Shown here piece by piece: positions 47,001 through 56,659 of a stretch of 64,000 nucleotides of DNA (position 1 is its first letter; each line of letters opens with the position of its first letter). The DNA comes from an uncultured Anaerolineae bacterium (GTDB lineage Bacteria; Chloroflexota; Anaerolineae; Aggregatilineales; Phototrophicaceae): contig CAKQCB010000001.1 in NCBI GenBank assembly GCA_934216615.1, positions 620,001 through 684,000 on the forward strand. Reading direction: 5' to 3'. The position numbers and the translations under genes are program-made. The notes beneath the pieces were generated by a model. The model searched no databases, had not been told where the DNA came from, and saw only the letters and a program-made list of their open reading frames with translations.

Positions 47001-48332
47001 CTAATAACGGGTGATGTAGCGGTTGAGTTCCCATTGGGTGACATACCCGTTGTATTCATCCAGCTCTTGGCGTTTCGCCGCTAAGAAACGGTCGCTGATG
47101 AACGGGCCGAGCGCATCTAAGATCACGTCGTCGTGGCTCAGTTCATCAAGGGCTTCGCCAAGAGAGGAAGGTAGCTCTTGTAGATTGCGATTCCGCGTTT
47201 TCTTCAACAGAGTTTCTTCTGTGGGCGGGGGCAAGGTCATTTTATGGCGAATGCCGTCTAAACCTGCCGCCAACATCACTGCTAAGGCTAAATAGGGGTT
47301 GGCGCTAGGGTCTGGACAGCGAAGCTCAAGGCGGGCGTGCTGTTCCATGCCCGGGGTGGTGTACGGCACGCGGATCATCGCCGCGCCATCACGGTTGAGG
47401 TGCGCCCATGTAATGAACTTAGGCGCTTCAAAGCTGGTCGATAAGCGTTTATAGGAATTGACCAACGGCGCTAACACAGCGCACATCGCTTTAGCATGAT
47501 ACAACTGCCCCGCTAAAAACTGTTCGGCAGTTTCGGATAACCCATATTGATGCGTGGGGTCAGAAAAAATGTTGTAACCCGTTTTCACATCATGCAGGCT
47601 TTGATGGGTGTGCATACCCGAACCCGGCGCGTTTTCTAAAGGACGTGGCATAAACGTGCAGTGTAAACCGTGACGTTGGGCAACGGTGCGCATGGCGACG
47701 CGGGATGTCAAAATCAAGTCGGCAATTTTGAGCGCGTCGTCATAATCAAAGTCGATTTCATGCTGCCCCGCGCCAATTTCGTGATGGGCCGAATCGACCC
47801 GATAGCCTAATTGTTGCAACGTGGTGATGATGCGACGGCGTATCCCCTGTCCAAAGTCATTCGAGATATCAAAATAGCTGGCATCATCATAGGTGCGTAA
47901 TGGGAAAAGCGATTGATTGGCTTCAGCGCGGAACAAATAAAATTCAAGTTCCGTACCAATTTTTAAGCTGTACCCCATATCTTCGGCTTTATTCAATATC
48001 TTGATAAGCGCGTTACGGGGGTCACCGATGAAGGGTTCACCTGTCGGGGTTTGAACACGGCAAATTAAGCGGGCGCTGCGGTCTTCGTCAGAATCCCAAG
48101 GCAAGATCACAAAACTATCCAAATCGGGCGTGAGGATCATGTCGCTTTCGGCGACGCGCGCAAACCCTTCTAAAGACGAGCCATCAAACCGCACACCACG
48201 ATCTAACACTTCGTTGATGCGCTCCACAGGAACAATGACGCTTTTCACAACCCCCATGATGTCGCTAAACCACAGCACGACAAAACGTACTTGTTCTGCT
48301 TCTAACATAGCGAGAATGGTCTGTTTATCCAT
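47001..48332 (-). CDS. glnA: Glutamine synthetase, type I
   Basis: A 443-aa enzyme making glutamine from glutamate and ammonia. It has the N-terminal FVVLWFSDIMGVVKSVIVP, RFDGSSLEGFARVAESDM, the metal-binding GAGQHEIDFDYDDAL, FMPRPLENAPGSGMHTHQSL and RLELRCPDPSANPYLALAVMLAAGLDGI. Length fits the GSI-alpha type. AGGAAGAGC precedes the ATG. The 174-bp gap to aroQ upstream suggests its own promoter rather than read-through from the aro operon. Confidence 0.95.
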   Translation of the reverse strand: MDKQTILAMLEAEQVRFVVLWFSDIMGVVKSVIVPVERINEVLDRGVRFDGSSLEGFARVAESDMILTPDLDSFVILPWDSDEDRSARLICRVQTPTGEPFIGDPRNALIKILNKAEDMGYSLKIGTELEFYLFRAEANQSLFPLRTYDDASYFDISNDFGQGIRRRIITTLQQLGYRVDSAHHEIGAGQHEIDFDYDDALKIADLILTSRVAMRTVAQRHGLHCTFMPRPLENAPGSGMHTHQSLHDVKTGYNIFSDPTHQYGLSETAEQFLAGQLYHAKAMCAVLAPLVNSYKRLSTSFEAPKFITWAHLNRDGAAMIRVPYTTPGMEQHARLELRCPDPSANPYLALAVMLAAGLDGIRHKMTLPPPTEETLLKKTRNRNLQELPSSLGEALDELSHDDVILDALGPFISDRFLAAKRQELDEYNGYVTQWELNRYITRY

Positions 48333-48506
48333 ATCGAACAGCTCTTCCTAAACGTTCTTTGCGCGGATCAGTCGTCTTTTCAAGACGTTTCAGCAACATG
48401 TCTTTCTATGACTGCGTTTCATGACTATATCATACCCGCGCATTGAGGCCGTCTGTGAAACTCTACAAAGTCTCATCCGCTTTGATTATGGAGGGTCACT
48501 AAGATT

Positions 48507-48959
48507 TTAGGTTGTTGACATGACACCCAAATGCCCCAAAAGTGCGTCAATGGCAAGGAGATAGCCACGCCAGCCAAACCCGCAAATTTGCCCTACACAC
48601 ACCGGCGCTAAAAGCGATACATGCCGAAAAGATTCACGCGCATGAATATTCGAAAGGTGAATTTCGACCACCGGAAGTTCAACCGCGCTGATGGCATCTC
48701 GCAGAGCGATAGAAGTATGGGTGTAAGCGCCCGGGTTGATCACCACCCCCGCGACATTTCCCCGCGCTTCGTGAAACCAATCGATCAACTGGCCTTCATG
48801 ATTCGACTGTTTCGCGGTCAAATCCACGTTGTATTTCGCGGCATGGGCGATGGCACGTTCATTCATTTCCGTGAGGGTTGTCTTGCCATATACTTCAGGC
48901 TCACGCAGACCTAGTAAATTCAGGTTGGGGCCGTGGAGTAGCAAAATTGGCTTTGGCAT
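48507..48959 (-). CDS. aroQ: 3-dehydroquinate dehydratase, type II
   Basis: A 150-aa enzyme for step 3 of the shikimate pathway. It has HGPNLNLLG, the catalytic Tyr in [22 protein letters not shown] and [18 protein letters not shown] start it at the ATG at 48959; the frame runs to 49088, but that part overlaps aroB and is unlike any family N-terminus. It is the last gene of the aro operon. Confidence 0.95.
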   Translation of the reverse strand: MPKPILLLHGPNLNLLGLREPEVYGKTTLTEMNERAIAHAAKYNVDLTAKQSNHEGQLIDWFHEARGNVAGVVINPGAYTHTSIALRDAISAVELPVVEIHLSNIHARESFRHVSLLAPVCVGQICGFGWRGYLLAIDALLGHLGVMSTT

Positions 48960-48976
48960 GATATCTAATCCCACCT

Positions 48977-50074
48977 TCAGGCTAGTTGTTTCAAAACATT
49001 GAGGACAGTTTCTTGGGGTACATTCTTCGCAATTGTCGGTTTGCCTATCGCCTCTAAAACTACAAACCGATTTCCCGAACTCGTCCATTTTTTATCGGTT
49101 GCCATCGCGTCCCATAACGCTTGAGGCTTCAAGCCGTTGAGCGATAGTGGCAGACCGACAGAACGCGCTAAGTCACGCACACGCTGAGCCAATCCCGTTT
49201 CGGCCATTCCGAGCGCTTCACTCAACTTGGCAGCGGCGATCAACCCTACCCCAACCGCTTCCCCATGTTGCCATTGATATTGGCTCACTTGCTCAATCGC
49301 ATGGGCAAAGGTATGGCCTAAATTCAAGTGAGCGCGGATGTTCTCTTCAAACGGGTCTTCTTCTACGACATTCACTTTGACTTGTACCGCACGCGCCACA
49401 ATTTCAGGAAGTTGTTGGAAGTAACTGGAGGGGTTCATCACGCCATCATCCAGCCAATTGGGCGCTTGGTGTAATGTTTCGATCTCATCCAGCAAGCCCG
49501 CGTCTGCCAAAAGACCATGTTTAATTACTTCGGCCATGCCACAACGTAGCTGACGTTCGGGCAACGTGCGCAGAACGTCGGTATCGATGATGACCGCGTT
49601 GGGCTGTTTAAACGCGCCGACAAGATTTTTACCTTCCGTCAGGTCAACCCCCACTTTACCGCCTACGCTGGAATCGACCATCGCTAATAATGTGGTCGGA
49701 ATTTGCACAAAACGCACACCGCGTAAATAAGAGGCGGCAGCAAAACCCGCAGCATCACCCGTCACACCACCACCAAAGGCGACGATCACGCCACCTCGAT
49801 CCAGCTTGGCTTCGACCAACTGCGAATAAAATTGAGAGACGGTTTCTAACGTCTTGTATTGTTCACCATCTTGCATGGTGATGATTGTGGCGTTAGGAAA
49901 CGCCTCATTCAAGACAGGGTTATAGAGTGCGCGAATCGTGGGGTTGGTGATTATGGCGACAGGGCGATTCAGATCAAATTCATCGGTCAATCGGTGCAGG
50001 TGATTTAAAATACCCGCTTCGATCACAATCGGGTATTTTCCCTGCGGGGTTTTTACTTCAATTGACGTTGCCAC
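48977..50074 (-). CDS. aroB: 3-dehydroquinate synthase
   Basis: A 365-aa NAD- and zinc-dependent enzyme for step 2 of the shikimate pathway. It has [71 protein letters not shown] and the zinc His in [11 protein letters not shown] and [12 protein letters not shown]. It overlaps aroK by 22 bp. Confidence 0.96.
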   Translation of the reverse strand: MATSIEVKTPQGKYPIVIEAGILNHLHRLTDEFDLNRPVAIITNPTIRALYNPVLNEAFPNATIITMQDGEQYKTLETVSQFYSQLVEAKLDRGGVIVAFGGGVTGDAAGFAAASYLRGVRFVQIPTTLLAMVDSSVGGKVGVDLTEGKNLVGAFKQPNAVIIDTDVLRTLPERQLRCGMAEVIKHGLLADAGLLDEIETLHQAPNWLDDGVMNPSSYFQQLPEIVARAVQVKVNVVEEDPFEENIRAHLNLGHTFAHAIEQVSQYQWQHGEAVGVGLIAAAKLSEALGMAETGLAQRVRDLARSVGLPLSLNGLKPQALWDAMATDKKWTSSGNRFVVLEAIGKPTIAKNVPQETVLNVLKQLA

Positions 50075-50586
50075 AGTTGGATTATCTCCTCTACGATACT
50101 CTGTACAGGTCGGTCATTCGGCTGAATATGATGCGGAATCGCCTCATACGCTGGACGGCGTTGTTCGTATAAAGCCCGCCAGTGGGGTGCTAACGGTCGG
50201 CTTTTATCACGTTGTAAACGCGCTTCAATCGCTTCGGGGGGAGTATCTAAAAACACCACCAGCGAAGTACGCATAAAATTTTCACGGTTGAGAGGGTTGA
50301 CCAACATCCCGCCCCCTGTCGCAATCACCTGCCCACTTTTTACAGCTAATTCTTCAACAAGAGCATTTTCATACTGGCGAAAAGTTGGTTCTCCATCATC
50401 CGCGAAGATTTGCACGATACTTTTCCCCACCCGCTCAACAATCAGATGGTCGGTATCGACAAATTCAAAGCATAACTGCGAAGCCAGTTCACGGCCAATC
50501 GTCGTCTTTCCGGCGCCCATAAACCCCGCGACGACAATATTTTGGGGTGGGTTATTCAATCGGATACCCAAAACGCCACTCCACAT
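50053..50586 (-). CDS. aroK: Shikimate kinase
   Basis: A 177-aa P-loop kinase for step 5. The Walker A motif is GFMGAGKTTIGREL, the shikimate-binding Asp is in FVDTDHLIVE, FRQYENALV carries the binding Arg, ATGGGM follows, and DKSRPLA is the lid. The start is uncertain: the ATG at 50586 overlaps aroC by 35 bp and TTG codons closer to the fold exist. Confidence 0.94.
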   Translation of the reverse strand: MWSGVLGIRLNNPPQNIVVAGFMGAGKTTIGRELASQLCFEFVDTDHLIVERVGKSIVQIFADDGEPTFRQYENALVEELAVKSGQVIATGGGMLVNPLNRENFMRTSLVVFLDTPPEAIEARLQRDKSRPLAPHWRALYEQRRPAYEAIPHHIQPNDRPVQSIVEEIIQLWQRQLK

Positions 50587-51733
50587 TATCCATCGGTAAA
50601 TCTTGCAGGCGCAGACGACGGAGTGACTCGAAGCGCGGTTTCATCTCGGCAATCGAATCTCCACCGAGTTTTTCAATCAACGCATCGGCAATGACAAGCG
50701 CCATCATCGACTCTAAAATAGGCACAGCGCGGGGTACAGCACAATGATCACTGCGCTCATAGGTGGTCTTTTCGGCTTCCCCCGTCGCCAAGTTCACCGA
50801 ATTGAGCGCTTTCATCACCGTTGCGATGGGCTTCATCGCCACCCGCGCTACAATCGGTTCGCCTGTCGTAATCCCCCCTTCAAAGCCCCCTGCGCGGTTA
50901 CTGGAACGAGTGAGATCACCGCTTTCCGTCACGCCAATTTCATCATGTACTTCTGAGCCACGCTTGCCAGAATTGGCAAATGCAGGGCCAATTTCCGCGC
51001 CTTTCATAGCGTGGACGCTGACCATCGCGGCGACAATTTTCGCTTCTAACTTACGATCCCACTGAACATGAGAGCCTAAGCCGGGGGGAACATTCAATGC
51101 CACAACTTCGATCACCCCGCCTAATGTATCTTTATCAATTTTGCATTGACGAATTTCTTGGTGCATCAATTCGGCATAATCAGCGTTAGGACAGCGCACA
51201 TCGTTCGATTCGGCTAAAGTAAACCGTTCTACATAACCCAATTCAGTGTCCACTTCAGCAATCACCTGGCCAATTTGGGTCACGTAGCCACCGATCACCA
51301 CCCCAAATTCACTCAAGAATTTACGGCAGATTGCGCCTACGGCGACGCGCATAGTCGTCTCGCGGGCGCTGGCGCGTTCTAAAGCGATGCGCAGTTCACG
51401 GTAGCCATACTTCACCGCGCCTGTTAAATCGGCATGGCCGGGTCGGGGCGTGGTCATCGGCGCAATATCTTTTTCGCGCCAATTTTTATAGTCACGGTTG
51501 ACGACAGTCAACGCCAGCGGTGCGCCTGTAGTGAAACCCGCGGCTACCCCTGCTGTGATGAGCACATGGTCGCGCTCGATCTGCATCCGTCCACCGGAAC
51601 CATAACCTGTTTGACGGCGTGCCAACTCGTTATTGATCTCGTCTATATCAATCGGGATGCCCGCAGGCATCCCTTCCAAAATCGCCGCTAAAGAAGGCCC
51701 ATGACTTTCACCCGCGCTTAAAAATCGAATCAT
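50552..51733 (-). CDS. aroC: Chorismate synthase
   Basis: A 393-aa FMN-dependent enzyme for the last step to chorismate. It has AGESHGPSLAAILEGMPAGI, RRQTGYGSGGRMQIE, RPGHADLTGAVKYGYRELR, LERASARETTMRVAVGAI and SNRAGGFEGGITTGEP, all family signatures. Length is typical. It lies 14 bp after aroE. Confidence 0.96.
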   Translation of the reverse strand: MIRFLSAGESHGPSLAAILEGMPAGIPIDIDEINNELARRQTGYGSGGRMQIERDHVLITAGVAAGFTTGAPLALTVVNRDYKNWREKDIAPMTTPRPGHADLTGAVKYGYRELRIALERASARETTMRVAVGAICRKFLSEFGVVIGGYVTQIGQVIAEVDTELGYVERFTLAESNDVRCPNADYAELMHQEIRQCKIDKDTLGGVIEVVALNVPPGLGSHVQWDRKLEAKIVAAMVSVHAMKGAEIGPAFANSGKRGSEVHDEIGVTESGDLTRSSNRAGGFEGGITTGEPIVARVAMKPIATVMKALNSVNLATGEAEKTTYERSDHCAVPRAVPILESMMALVIADALIEKLGGDSIAEMKPRFESLRRLRLQDLPMDNVEWRFGYPIE

Positions 51734-51747
51734 CTTCGTTTCCTTCG

Positions 51748-52572
51748 TTAAGGTCGTTCATTCAGCGCAGTTTCGAGCGCCTGTGTCATTACATCTTCGG
51801 GGGCATCTTGTCCCGTCCACAATTTAAACGCCGCCGCCCCCTGTTTCACCAACATGCCCATGCCATTATAGGCACGCCCGCCCCGCTGACGCGCAAGTTG
51901 CATCAGGCGTGTGTCTCGCGGGCGGTAGATCGTATCGTAAACGGTGATACCTTCGGGGAAAGGCAGATCTTCCGTCCAAGGGTTCTGCTCAATATTGGGT
52001 TGCATGCCGAGGGGTGTCGTGTTCACAATCAAGTCGATTGTCCCTGTTGCAACGTCGGCAAAGGTGCGCGGGGTGACGCTGACGTTGAGTGTGCTCATAT
52101 GTTTGACCAATGCTTCAGCGCGTTCAGGGGTACGGTTCACAAGGCTGATTTCAGCGCCCCGCCGTGCAAGGCCGTAAATCACCGCGCGCGCCGCACCGCC
52201 CGCGCCCAAAACCACCACATGCCCCGAAGTTGGAATTTCATACGCGTCAAGGTCGCGCAAAAAACCGACTACATCAGTGTTTGTCCCGACGTTGGTACGA
52301 AAGTCGATGGTATTTGCCGCGCCAACTGCCCGCGCGAGTTCGTCGGGTTTAATGAAGGGCATCACCGATTCTTTATGCGGAATGGTCACATTCACGCCGA
52401 TGAAATTATGGTCGCGCAGTTCGCGCAAACTCAGCTTGACAATGTCGGGCGGAATCGCCATACGGTCATAGAACCAATCGTCCATGCCTAACGCTTTAAA
52501 GGCCGCGTTGTGCATGGCTGGGCTTAAGCTGTGTTCAATCGGCCACCCAATAACCCCTACTTTATTCAGCAC
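51748..52572 (-). CDS. aroE: Shikimate dehydrogenase
   Basis: A 274-aa NADPH enzyme for step 4. The substrate site is IGWPIEHSLSPAMHNAAF and GVNVTIPHKESVMPFI (catalytic Lys and the later Asp in GAANTIDF). The nucleotide fold has VLGAGGAARAVIYGLARRGAEISLVNRTPERA. It lies 9 bp after aroA. Confidence 0.95.
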   Translation of the reverse strand: MLNKVGVIGWPIEHSLSPAMHNAAFKALGMDDWFYDRMAIPPDIVKLSLRELRDHNFIGVNVTIPHKESVMPFIKPDELARAVGAANTIDFRTNVGTNTDVVGFLRDLDAYEIPTSGHVVVLGAGGAARAVIYGLARRGAEISLVNRTPERAEALVKHMSTLNVSVTPRTFADVATGTIDLIVNTTPLGMQPNIEQNPWTEDLPFPEGITVYDTIYRPRDTRLMQLARQRGGRAYNGMGMLVKQGAAAFKLWTGQDAPEDVMTQALETALNERP

Positions 52573-52581
52573 AAAGCCCCC

Positions 52582-53898
52582 TCACTCACTTTGTAGAACA
52601 TGCACGGTCACATCAGCGCCGAGCTTAGAGAGCGTTTCGGCAAAGCCGGGGAATGAATCGCTGGCACAACGGGCATCTTGTACTTGAGCAGGTTCGCTCA
52701 AGGTCAACGAGGCGACGACCAAGCTCATAGAAATACGATGATCGTCATGCCCATAAACATCGGCTGGGTGCAAGGTTTGCGGGCCATCAACAATGAAACC
52801 ATCCTCAGTTTCTTGGATGACCGCGCCCATTTTTTTCAATTCGTCGGACATCACACGTAAACGGTCGGTTTCTTTGACGCGCAGTTCTTCAGCATCATGA
52901 ACAATCGTGCGCCCTTCCGCAAATAACGAGAGCACCATAAATACAGGGAATTCGTCAATCATACGGACAACCACTTCACCACCGACTTCCGTCCCTTTGA
53001 GTTTGCTGTAGCGCACGACGATTGTGCCGACAGGGTCGCCCGCTTCAATACCGGTTTCTGTCACCTGAATATCCGCGCCCATCGCCTGTAAAACTTCGAG
53101 GATTCCGGTGCGGGTCACGTTCAAACTCACGCCTGTTAACGTAACCTCACTGTCAGGGATCAATAACGCGGCGGCGATGACAAATGCAGCAGAGGATAAA
53201 TCCCCCGGCACGGTGAAGTCCATCGCTTGTAAAGGTTGGCCGGGCGTCAATGTGACGGCGTTGCCTTCTTCGACCAAATCAACCCCCATCGCCCGTAACA
53301 TCCGTTCGGTATGGTCACGCGCGGGGCCAGGTTGTGTGACGATGGTTTGACCTTGCGCAAATAACCCCGCCAGCAAAATGGCGCTTTTCACTTGCGCACT
53401 CGCGACGGGCATATCGTAATGAATACCGCGCAGGGTGGTAGGTTTTACATACAACGGGCATTTATAGTCTGTGCCTTCAATCTCTGCCCCCATCAAACGC
53501 AGAGGTTCGATAATGCGTTTCATAGGGCGTTTGCGCAGTTGTTCACTACCATCTAACACGCTGGGAAAAGGTTGCCCGCACATGATACCTGTTAAAAGGC
53601 GAATCCCTGTTCCGGCATTGACGAGGTTCAACACGCCTTCAGGTTGTTTGAGTTCCCCCCCATGTATTACCAGTTCGGTAGGGCTGAGGCGCTCAATCGG
53701 CACGCCTAATGTACGCGCGGCTTGTAAAGAAGCTTCGGTATCACCAGCGGGAAGCCAACCGCGCACTCGCGTGATGCCGTTGGCGAGCGCGCCAAAAAAC
53801 ACAGCACGATGCGAAATTGACTTATCACCTGGGACAATGGTTTGTCCGCGTAAAGCTTGAGCAGGTTGAACCACAAAATAATCTTGCACTTTCGACAT
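52582..53898 (-). CDS. aroA: 5-enolpyruvylshikimate-3-phosphate synthase
   Basis: A 438-aa enzyme for step 6. It has VPGDKSISHRAVFFGALA, LNVGNAGTGIRLL-like NLVNAGTGIRLLTGIM, GSEQLRKRPMKRIIEPLRLMGAEI, LRVKETDRLRVMSDELKKMG and DHRISMSLVVASL. I use the ATG at 53898, preceded by GGAG; a TTG at 53919 directly abuts tyrA and is the alternative. The GTGIR loop near the PEP site has the Gly of a normal class enzyme. Confidence 0.96.
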   Translation of the reverse strand: MSKVQDYFVVQPAQALRGQTIVPGDKSISHRAVFFGALANGITRVRGWLPAGDTEASLQAARTLGVPIERLSPTELVIHGGELKQPEGVLNLVNAGTGIRLLTGIMCGQPFPSVLDGSEQLRKRPMKRIIEPLRLMGAEIEGTDYKCPLYVKPTTLRGIHYDMPVASAQVKSAILLAGLFAQGQTIVTQPGPARDHTERMLRAMGVDLVEEGNAVTLTPGQPLQAMDFTVPGDLSSAAFVIAAALLIPDSEVTLTGVSLNVTRTGILEVLQAMGADIQVTETGIEAGDPVGTIVVRYSKLKGTEVGGEVVVRMIDEFPVFMVLSLFAEGRTIVHDAEELRVKETDRLRVMSDELKKMGAVIQETEDGFIVDGPQTLHPADVYGHDDHRISMSLVVASLTLSEPAQVQDARCASDSFPGFAETLSKLGADVTVHVLQSE

Positions 53899-53919
53899 GA
53901 ACCATTTCTCCGCTGGCAA

Positions 53920-54837
53920 TCACTCTTGCCTGTTGACTGTTGTCGCTAATCCATTGGGCAGCCCTGTGCGCTGTCCCCACTCCAAACGTGCTTCTCGAAT
54001 TGGCTTTAAGAGATCGACCAATGAGCCATCTTCTTGGGCGATGAGGCGTGCTTCAAGCATCGCCAACTGCATACGGAACTGTGCCAAAACCCGCGCCACC
54101 GCCGTCGTATTGGTATCGAGAATATCGCCCATCATTTTTAAGTCACTTCCCGCAAGGCGAGAGGTGTCGCGAAATCCGCCGGCGGCCAATGCCCATACCG
54201 CTTCATCATGGTTGCCCTCACCTATCACGGTGGCGACGAGCGCGGCGCTCAAAAGATAGGGCAGATGACTAATCGCAGCGACGACACGATCATGGCGATG
54301 GGCGTCCATCTCAATCGCAACCGCGCCGACGGCATCGATCAAATTGAGAGCGCGTAAACGAGTGGCCGGCGTGGTACGGCGCGTTGGACATAAAACAAAC
54401 GGGCGGTTGTGATACAACGTCGCATCACTTTCTTCCACCCCGCTTGACTCTTTTCCGGTCATAGGGTGACCGCCGATCGCTTGAATCCCGATTGGCAGTG
54501 ACCCCATCGCATCACAAATATCTTCTTTCGTACTACCGATGTCAATCAAGAGCGTATTCGCTCGTAAATACGCCCCGATTCGCTTATGTACTAATTCAAT
54601 AATAGCCTTCACTGGGGCGGCTAAGATCACCACATCCGCATCGCTTACCCCTGCGCGCAAGTCTTCTGTCGCATGATCTACAATGCCTTGGCGCAAGGCA
54701 TAATCCCGCGTGATGCTTGAGGGATCAATACCAGTCACTTGATCTGCGTATGGTCGCAAGGCTAAAGCCAGCGACCCGCCCATCAATCCTAAACCCACGA
54801 CCGCCAAATGGCGGACACGAAAGCCACCAGCGGACAT
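53920..54837 (-). CDS. tyrA: Prephenate dehydrogenase
   Basis: A 305-aa NAD-dependent enzyme turning prephenate into 4-hydroxyphenylpyruvate on the way to tyrosine. The N-terminal fold has VVGLGLMGGSLALAL, then SADVVILAAPV-type SDADVVILAAPV, DIGSTKEDICDAM, GGHPMTGKESSGVEESDATL and ISHLPYLLSAAL. No ACT domain follows. It abuts the aroF stop (1-bp overlap). Confidence 0.95.
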   Translation of the reverse strand: MSAGGFRVRHLAVVGLGLMGGSLALALRPYADQVTGIDPSSITRDYALRQGIVDHATEDLRAGVSDADVVILAAPVKAIIELVHKRIGAYLRANTLLIDIGSTKEDICDAMGSLPIGIQAIGGHPMTGKESSGVEESDATLYHNRPFVLCPTRRTTPATRLRALNLIDAVGAVAIEMDAHRHDRVVAAISHLPYLLSAALVATVIGEGNHDEAVWALAAGGFRDTSRLAGSDLKMMGDILDTNTTAVARVLAQFRMQLAMLEARLIAQEDGSLVDLLKPIREARLEWGQRTGLPNGLATTVNRQE

Positions 54838-55853
54838 TAGACTGTCCGCCCAACTGCTTCAGCAACTAATTTCACTTTAGCCATCATTTGTTTAAAGCTC
54901 TTGTAATCCAGTGTTTGCCGTCCGTCTGACATTGCTTCTTTTGGAGAAGGATGGACTTCGACAATCAAGCCATCTGCCCCAGCGGCAACAGCCGCCAACG
55001 CAATCGGTTCAACAAATTCAGAGTATCCCACAGCATGGCTAGGATCGGCAATAACAGGTAGATGAGAACGTGATTTTAATACAGGAATGGCATTTACATC
55101 GAACGTATTACGGGTGTATTTCTCGAACGTGCGAATCCCGCGTTCGCATAGCATCACTTTACCGTTGCCGTGCGACATAATATATTCGGCCGACATCAAT
55201 AATTCTTCCATCGTGTTGGCTAACCCACGCTTGAGCAGTACCGTATGTTGACTTTCCCCCACTGCGTGCAACAGCGCAAAGTTTTGCATATTCCGCGCAC
55301 CAATTTGTAACACGTCAGCATATTCACAGACCATCTCGACTAACGAAGGGTCCATCACTTCTGTGACGATGGGCAAACCACTGCGTTCACGCGCTTCGGC
55401 CAACCATTTCAAGCCCTCTTCCCCGTGTCCTTGGAAGCTGTACGGCGAAGTGCGCGGTTTGAATGCGCCCCCTCTGAGAGCAGTCGCGCCCGCTTCTTTC
55501 ATCGCGCAGGCCACTTCGATGATCTGCTCACGGCTTTCGACAGAACACGGGCCAGCGATCACCAAAACTTTATTTTCCCCTGCGTGAGAACCATTCAATT
55601 TGACCAGTGTATTGTTGGGGTGGTATTCACGGCTGGCTAACTTGTATGGAGCAGAAACCCGCATCACGCGGTCAACACCGCCCATTGTAGAGTAATTTTC
55701 TTCCCGTAACGGGGTTGGGCTTTCACCCACCAAGCCGATAATCGTATGTTGATTGCCTTCGGAGAGATGGGGTTGGTAACCATCGGCTTTCACCCGTTCA
55801 ATCACAGCGTTGACTTCTTGGCTATCAGCAGCAACTTTCATCACAACAATCAT
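54837..55853 (-). CDS. aroF: DAHP synthase, type I-beta with N-terminal regulatory domain
   Basis: A 338-aa enzyme joining PEP and erythrose-4-phosphate in the first step. An N-terminal ferredoxin-like domain (residues 1-70, [22 protein letters not shown]) like that of Thermotoga DAHP synthase is followed by the barrel with [60 protein letters not shown] and [10 protein letters not shown]. The extra domain probably binds Tyr or Phe for feedback. The stop-start spacing to aroH is 2 bp. Confidence 0.95.
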   Translation of the reverse strand: MIVVMKVAADSQEVNAVIERVKADGYQPHLSEGNQHTIIGLVGESPTPLREENYSTMGGVDRVMRVSAPYKLASREYHPNNTLVKLNGSHAGENKVLVIAGPCSVESREQIIEVACAMKEAGATALRGGAFKPRTSPYSFQGHGEEGLKWLAEARERSGLPIVTEVMDPSLVEMVCEYADVLQIGARNMQNFALLHAVGESQHTVLLKRGLANTMEELLMSAEYIMSHGNGKVMLCERGIRTFEKYTRNTFDVNAIPVLKSRSHLPVIADPSHAVGYSEFVEPIALAAVAAGADGLIVEVHPSPKEAMSDGRQTLDYKSFKQMMAKVKLVAEAVGRTV

Positions 55854-55855
55854 GG

Positions 55856-56269
55856 TTAATTCCCTTTTTCTTTTTCTTCAGTAGGCAGGATAATTTTGTT
55901 TTCGGGGTACAAGTCGGGGCGTAAAATCAACGCGCCTTTGGAATAGACATGACGAATTTCGTCGAGCGATCTTTCTGTGTTCCAGTGAATCAAGATGCGC
56001 ACACACATGGGGATGCCGTTGGGCACATCAACTTCTTGCATACCTAACAAGGCGGTCTTACTCCAACCCAAGTCACGCGCGGCTTTTGCGGGAAAAGCAG
56101 CATTTAAATCTTGGGTCATGGTAAAAAAGACGCTGGTCACATCTTCTTCTTCAATCCCATTGATTTCGATCAATTCTTGAAGCAGGGTTCTTGTGGCTTC
56201 TAAAATCGACTCTGCTGTGTTGACTTCCACAGTCGTCGCGCCTCTTACCCCCCGCAGTTTCATACTCAT
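55856..56269 (-). CDS. aroH: Chorismate mutase, AroH class
   Basis: A 137-aa monofunctional mutase turning chorismate into prephenate. It matches the Bacillus AroH type: [10 protein letters not shown] at the start (first active-site Arg), the later GMQEVDV (Glu), [11 protein letters not shown] (Arg) and [14 protein letters not shown] (Tyr). GGGAG lies 8 nt before the ATG at 56269; ATG 56263 is an alternative. It is the first structural gene of the aro operon, directly after the attenuator, so the committed branch to Phe/Tyr is first in line for control. Confidence 0.95.
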   Translation of the reverse strand: MSMKLRGVRGATTVEVNTAESILEATRTLLQELIEINGIEEEDVTSVFFTMTQDLNAAFPAKAARDLGWSKTALLGMQEVDVPNGIPMCVRILIHWNTERSLDEIRHVYSKGALILRPDLYPENKIILPTEEKEKGN

Positions 56270-56304
56270 AGACTTGCTCCCTCAAACGAACAACATGCCA
56301 ATAC

Positions 56305-56340
56305 AACAAAAAAGGCACAGAGCGTTTGCTCTGCGCCTTT
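56305..56340 (-). terminator. Attenuator terminator before aroH
   Basis: On the minus strand the stem AAAGGCGCAGAGC / GCTCTGTGCCTTT forms 13 pairs with a 4-nt loop; the one non-Watson-Crick pair is G-U on this strand but A-C on the other, so the RNA is meant to be read leftward. Six T follow in a row. It lies 36 bp upstream of aroH and about 22 bp after the leader reading frame. Confidence 0.85.
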
Positions 56341-56362
56341 CGTTCACGGATTTTGTGTACGT

Positions 56363-56452
56363 TTAGCTTACAGCAGGCAACACCCTACGTTCGACATTAT
56401 CGCGGCTAAAATAATAGTAATAAAAGCGATAAACAAACGAGAAGGTGCGCAT
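56363..56452 (-). CDS. Candidate Phe/Tyr attenuation leader peptide of the aro operon
   Basis: A 29-codon frame starting at ATG 56452 whose early part reads MRTFSFVYRFYYYYFS: nine of twelve consecutive codons are Phe or Tyr (4 Phe, 5 Tyr). It lies about 37 nt after the predicted start point and ends 22 nt before the attenuator hairpin, the usual layout of ribosome-mediated attenuation as in pheA leaders of enteric bacteria. The ribosome binding site is imperfect (AGGAAA, 13 nt upstream). An in-frame ATG at 56479 would lie too close to the transcript start. Confidence 0.75.
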   Translation of the reverse strand: MRTFSFVYRFYYYYFSRDNVERRVLPAVS

Positions 56453-56495
56453 GGTGCGAAAACAGTTTCCTGTAAGCATTGAACGAATGTCGCAG

Positions 56496-56525
56496 AGCAT
56501 AGCATGATTTTCACCGGCTTGTCAA
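56496..56525 (-). promoter_or_regulatory. Promoter of the aro operon
   Basis: On the minus strand: TTGACA (56525-56520), 18-bp spacer, TATGCT (56501-56496), start point near 56489. It yields a leader of about 220 nt to aroH. The -35 element lies in an 11-bp near-palindrome (CTTGTTGACAAG) that could be an operator. Confidence 0.6.
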
Positions 56526-56606
56526 CAAGTCCACAAAATCTTAAATGTTTGATCACGCGGTCTTAACATGCCCCATTTTCGGCGCTACCCCTCACCTGCA
56601 GATGAC

Positions 56607-56635
56607 TTGACAGCTTTTAGGAAAGTGTTTAATCT
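56607..56635 (+). promoter_or_regulatory. Promoter of the trp operon
   Basis: TTGACA (56607-56612), a 17-bp spacer and TAATCT (56630-56635): five of six matches in the -10 and a perfect -35. The transcript should start near 56642, just before the T-box leader. Confidence 0.75.
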
Positions 56636-56659
56636 AATCTGTAATCACATAAAATGAAT

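Noticed and set aside
47001..48332. glnA as the last gene of the aro operon
   Set aside because: A 174-bp gap separates it from aroQ, aroQ lies downstream of it in the direction of neither unit's overlap pattern, and it has its own ribosome binding site. A separate unit is simpler.
56368..56556. A 62-codon minus-strand frame overlapping the aro leader
   Set aside because: It begins upstream of the predicted promoter, lies in another frame than the Tyr/Phe run and has no ribosome binding site or known family. The 29-codon frame explains the region better.
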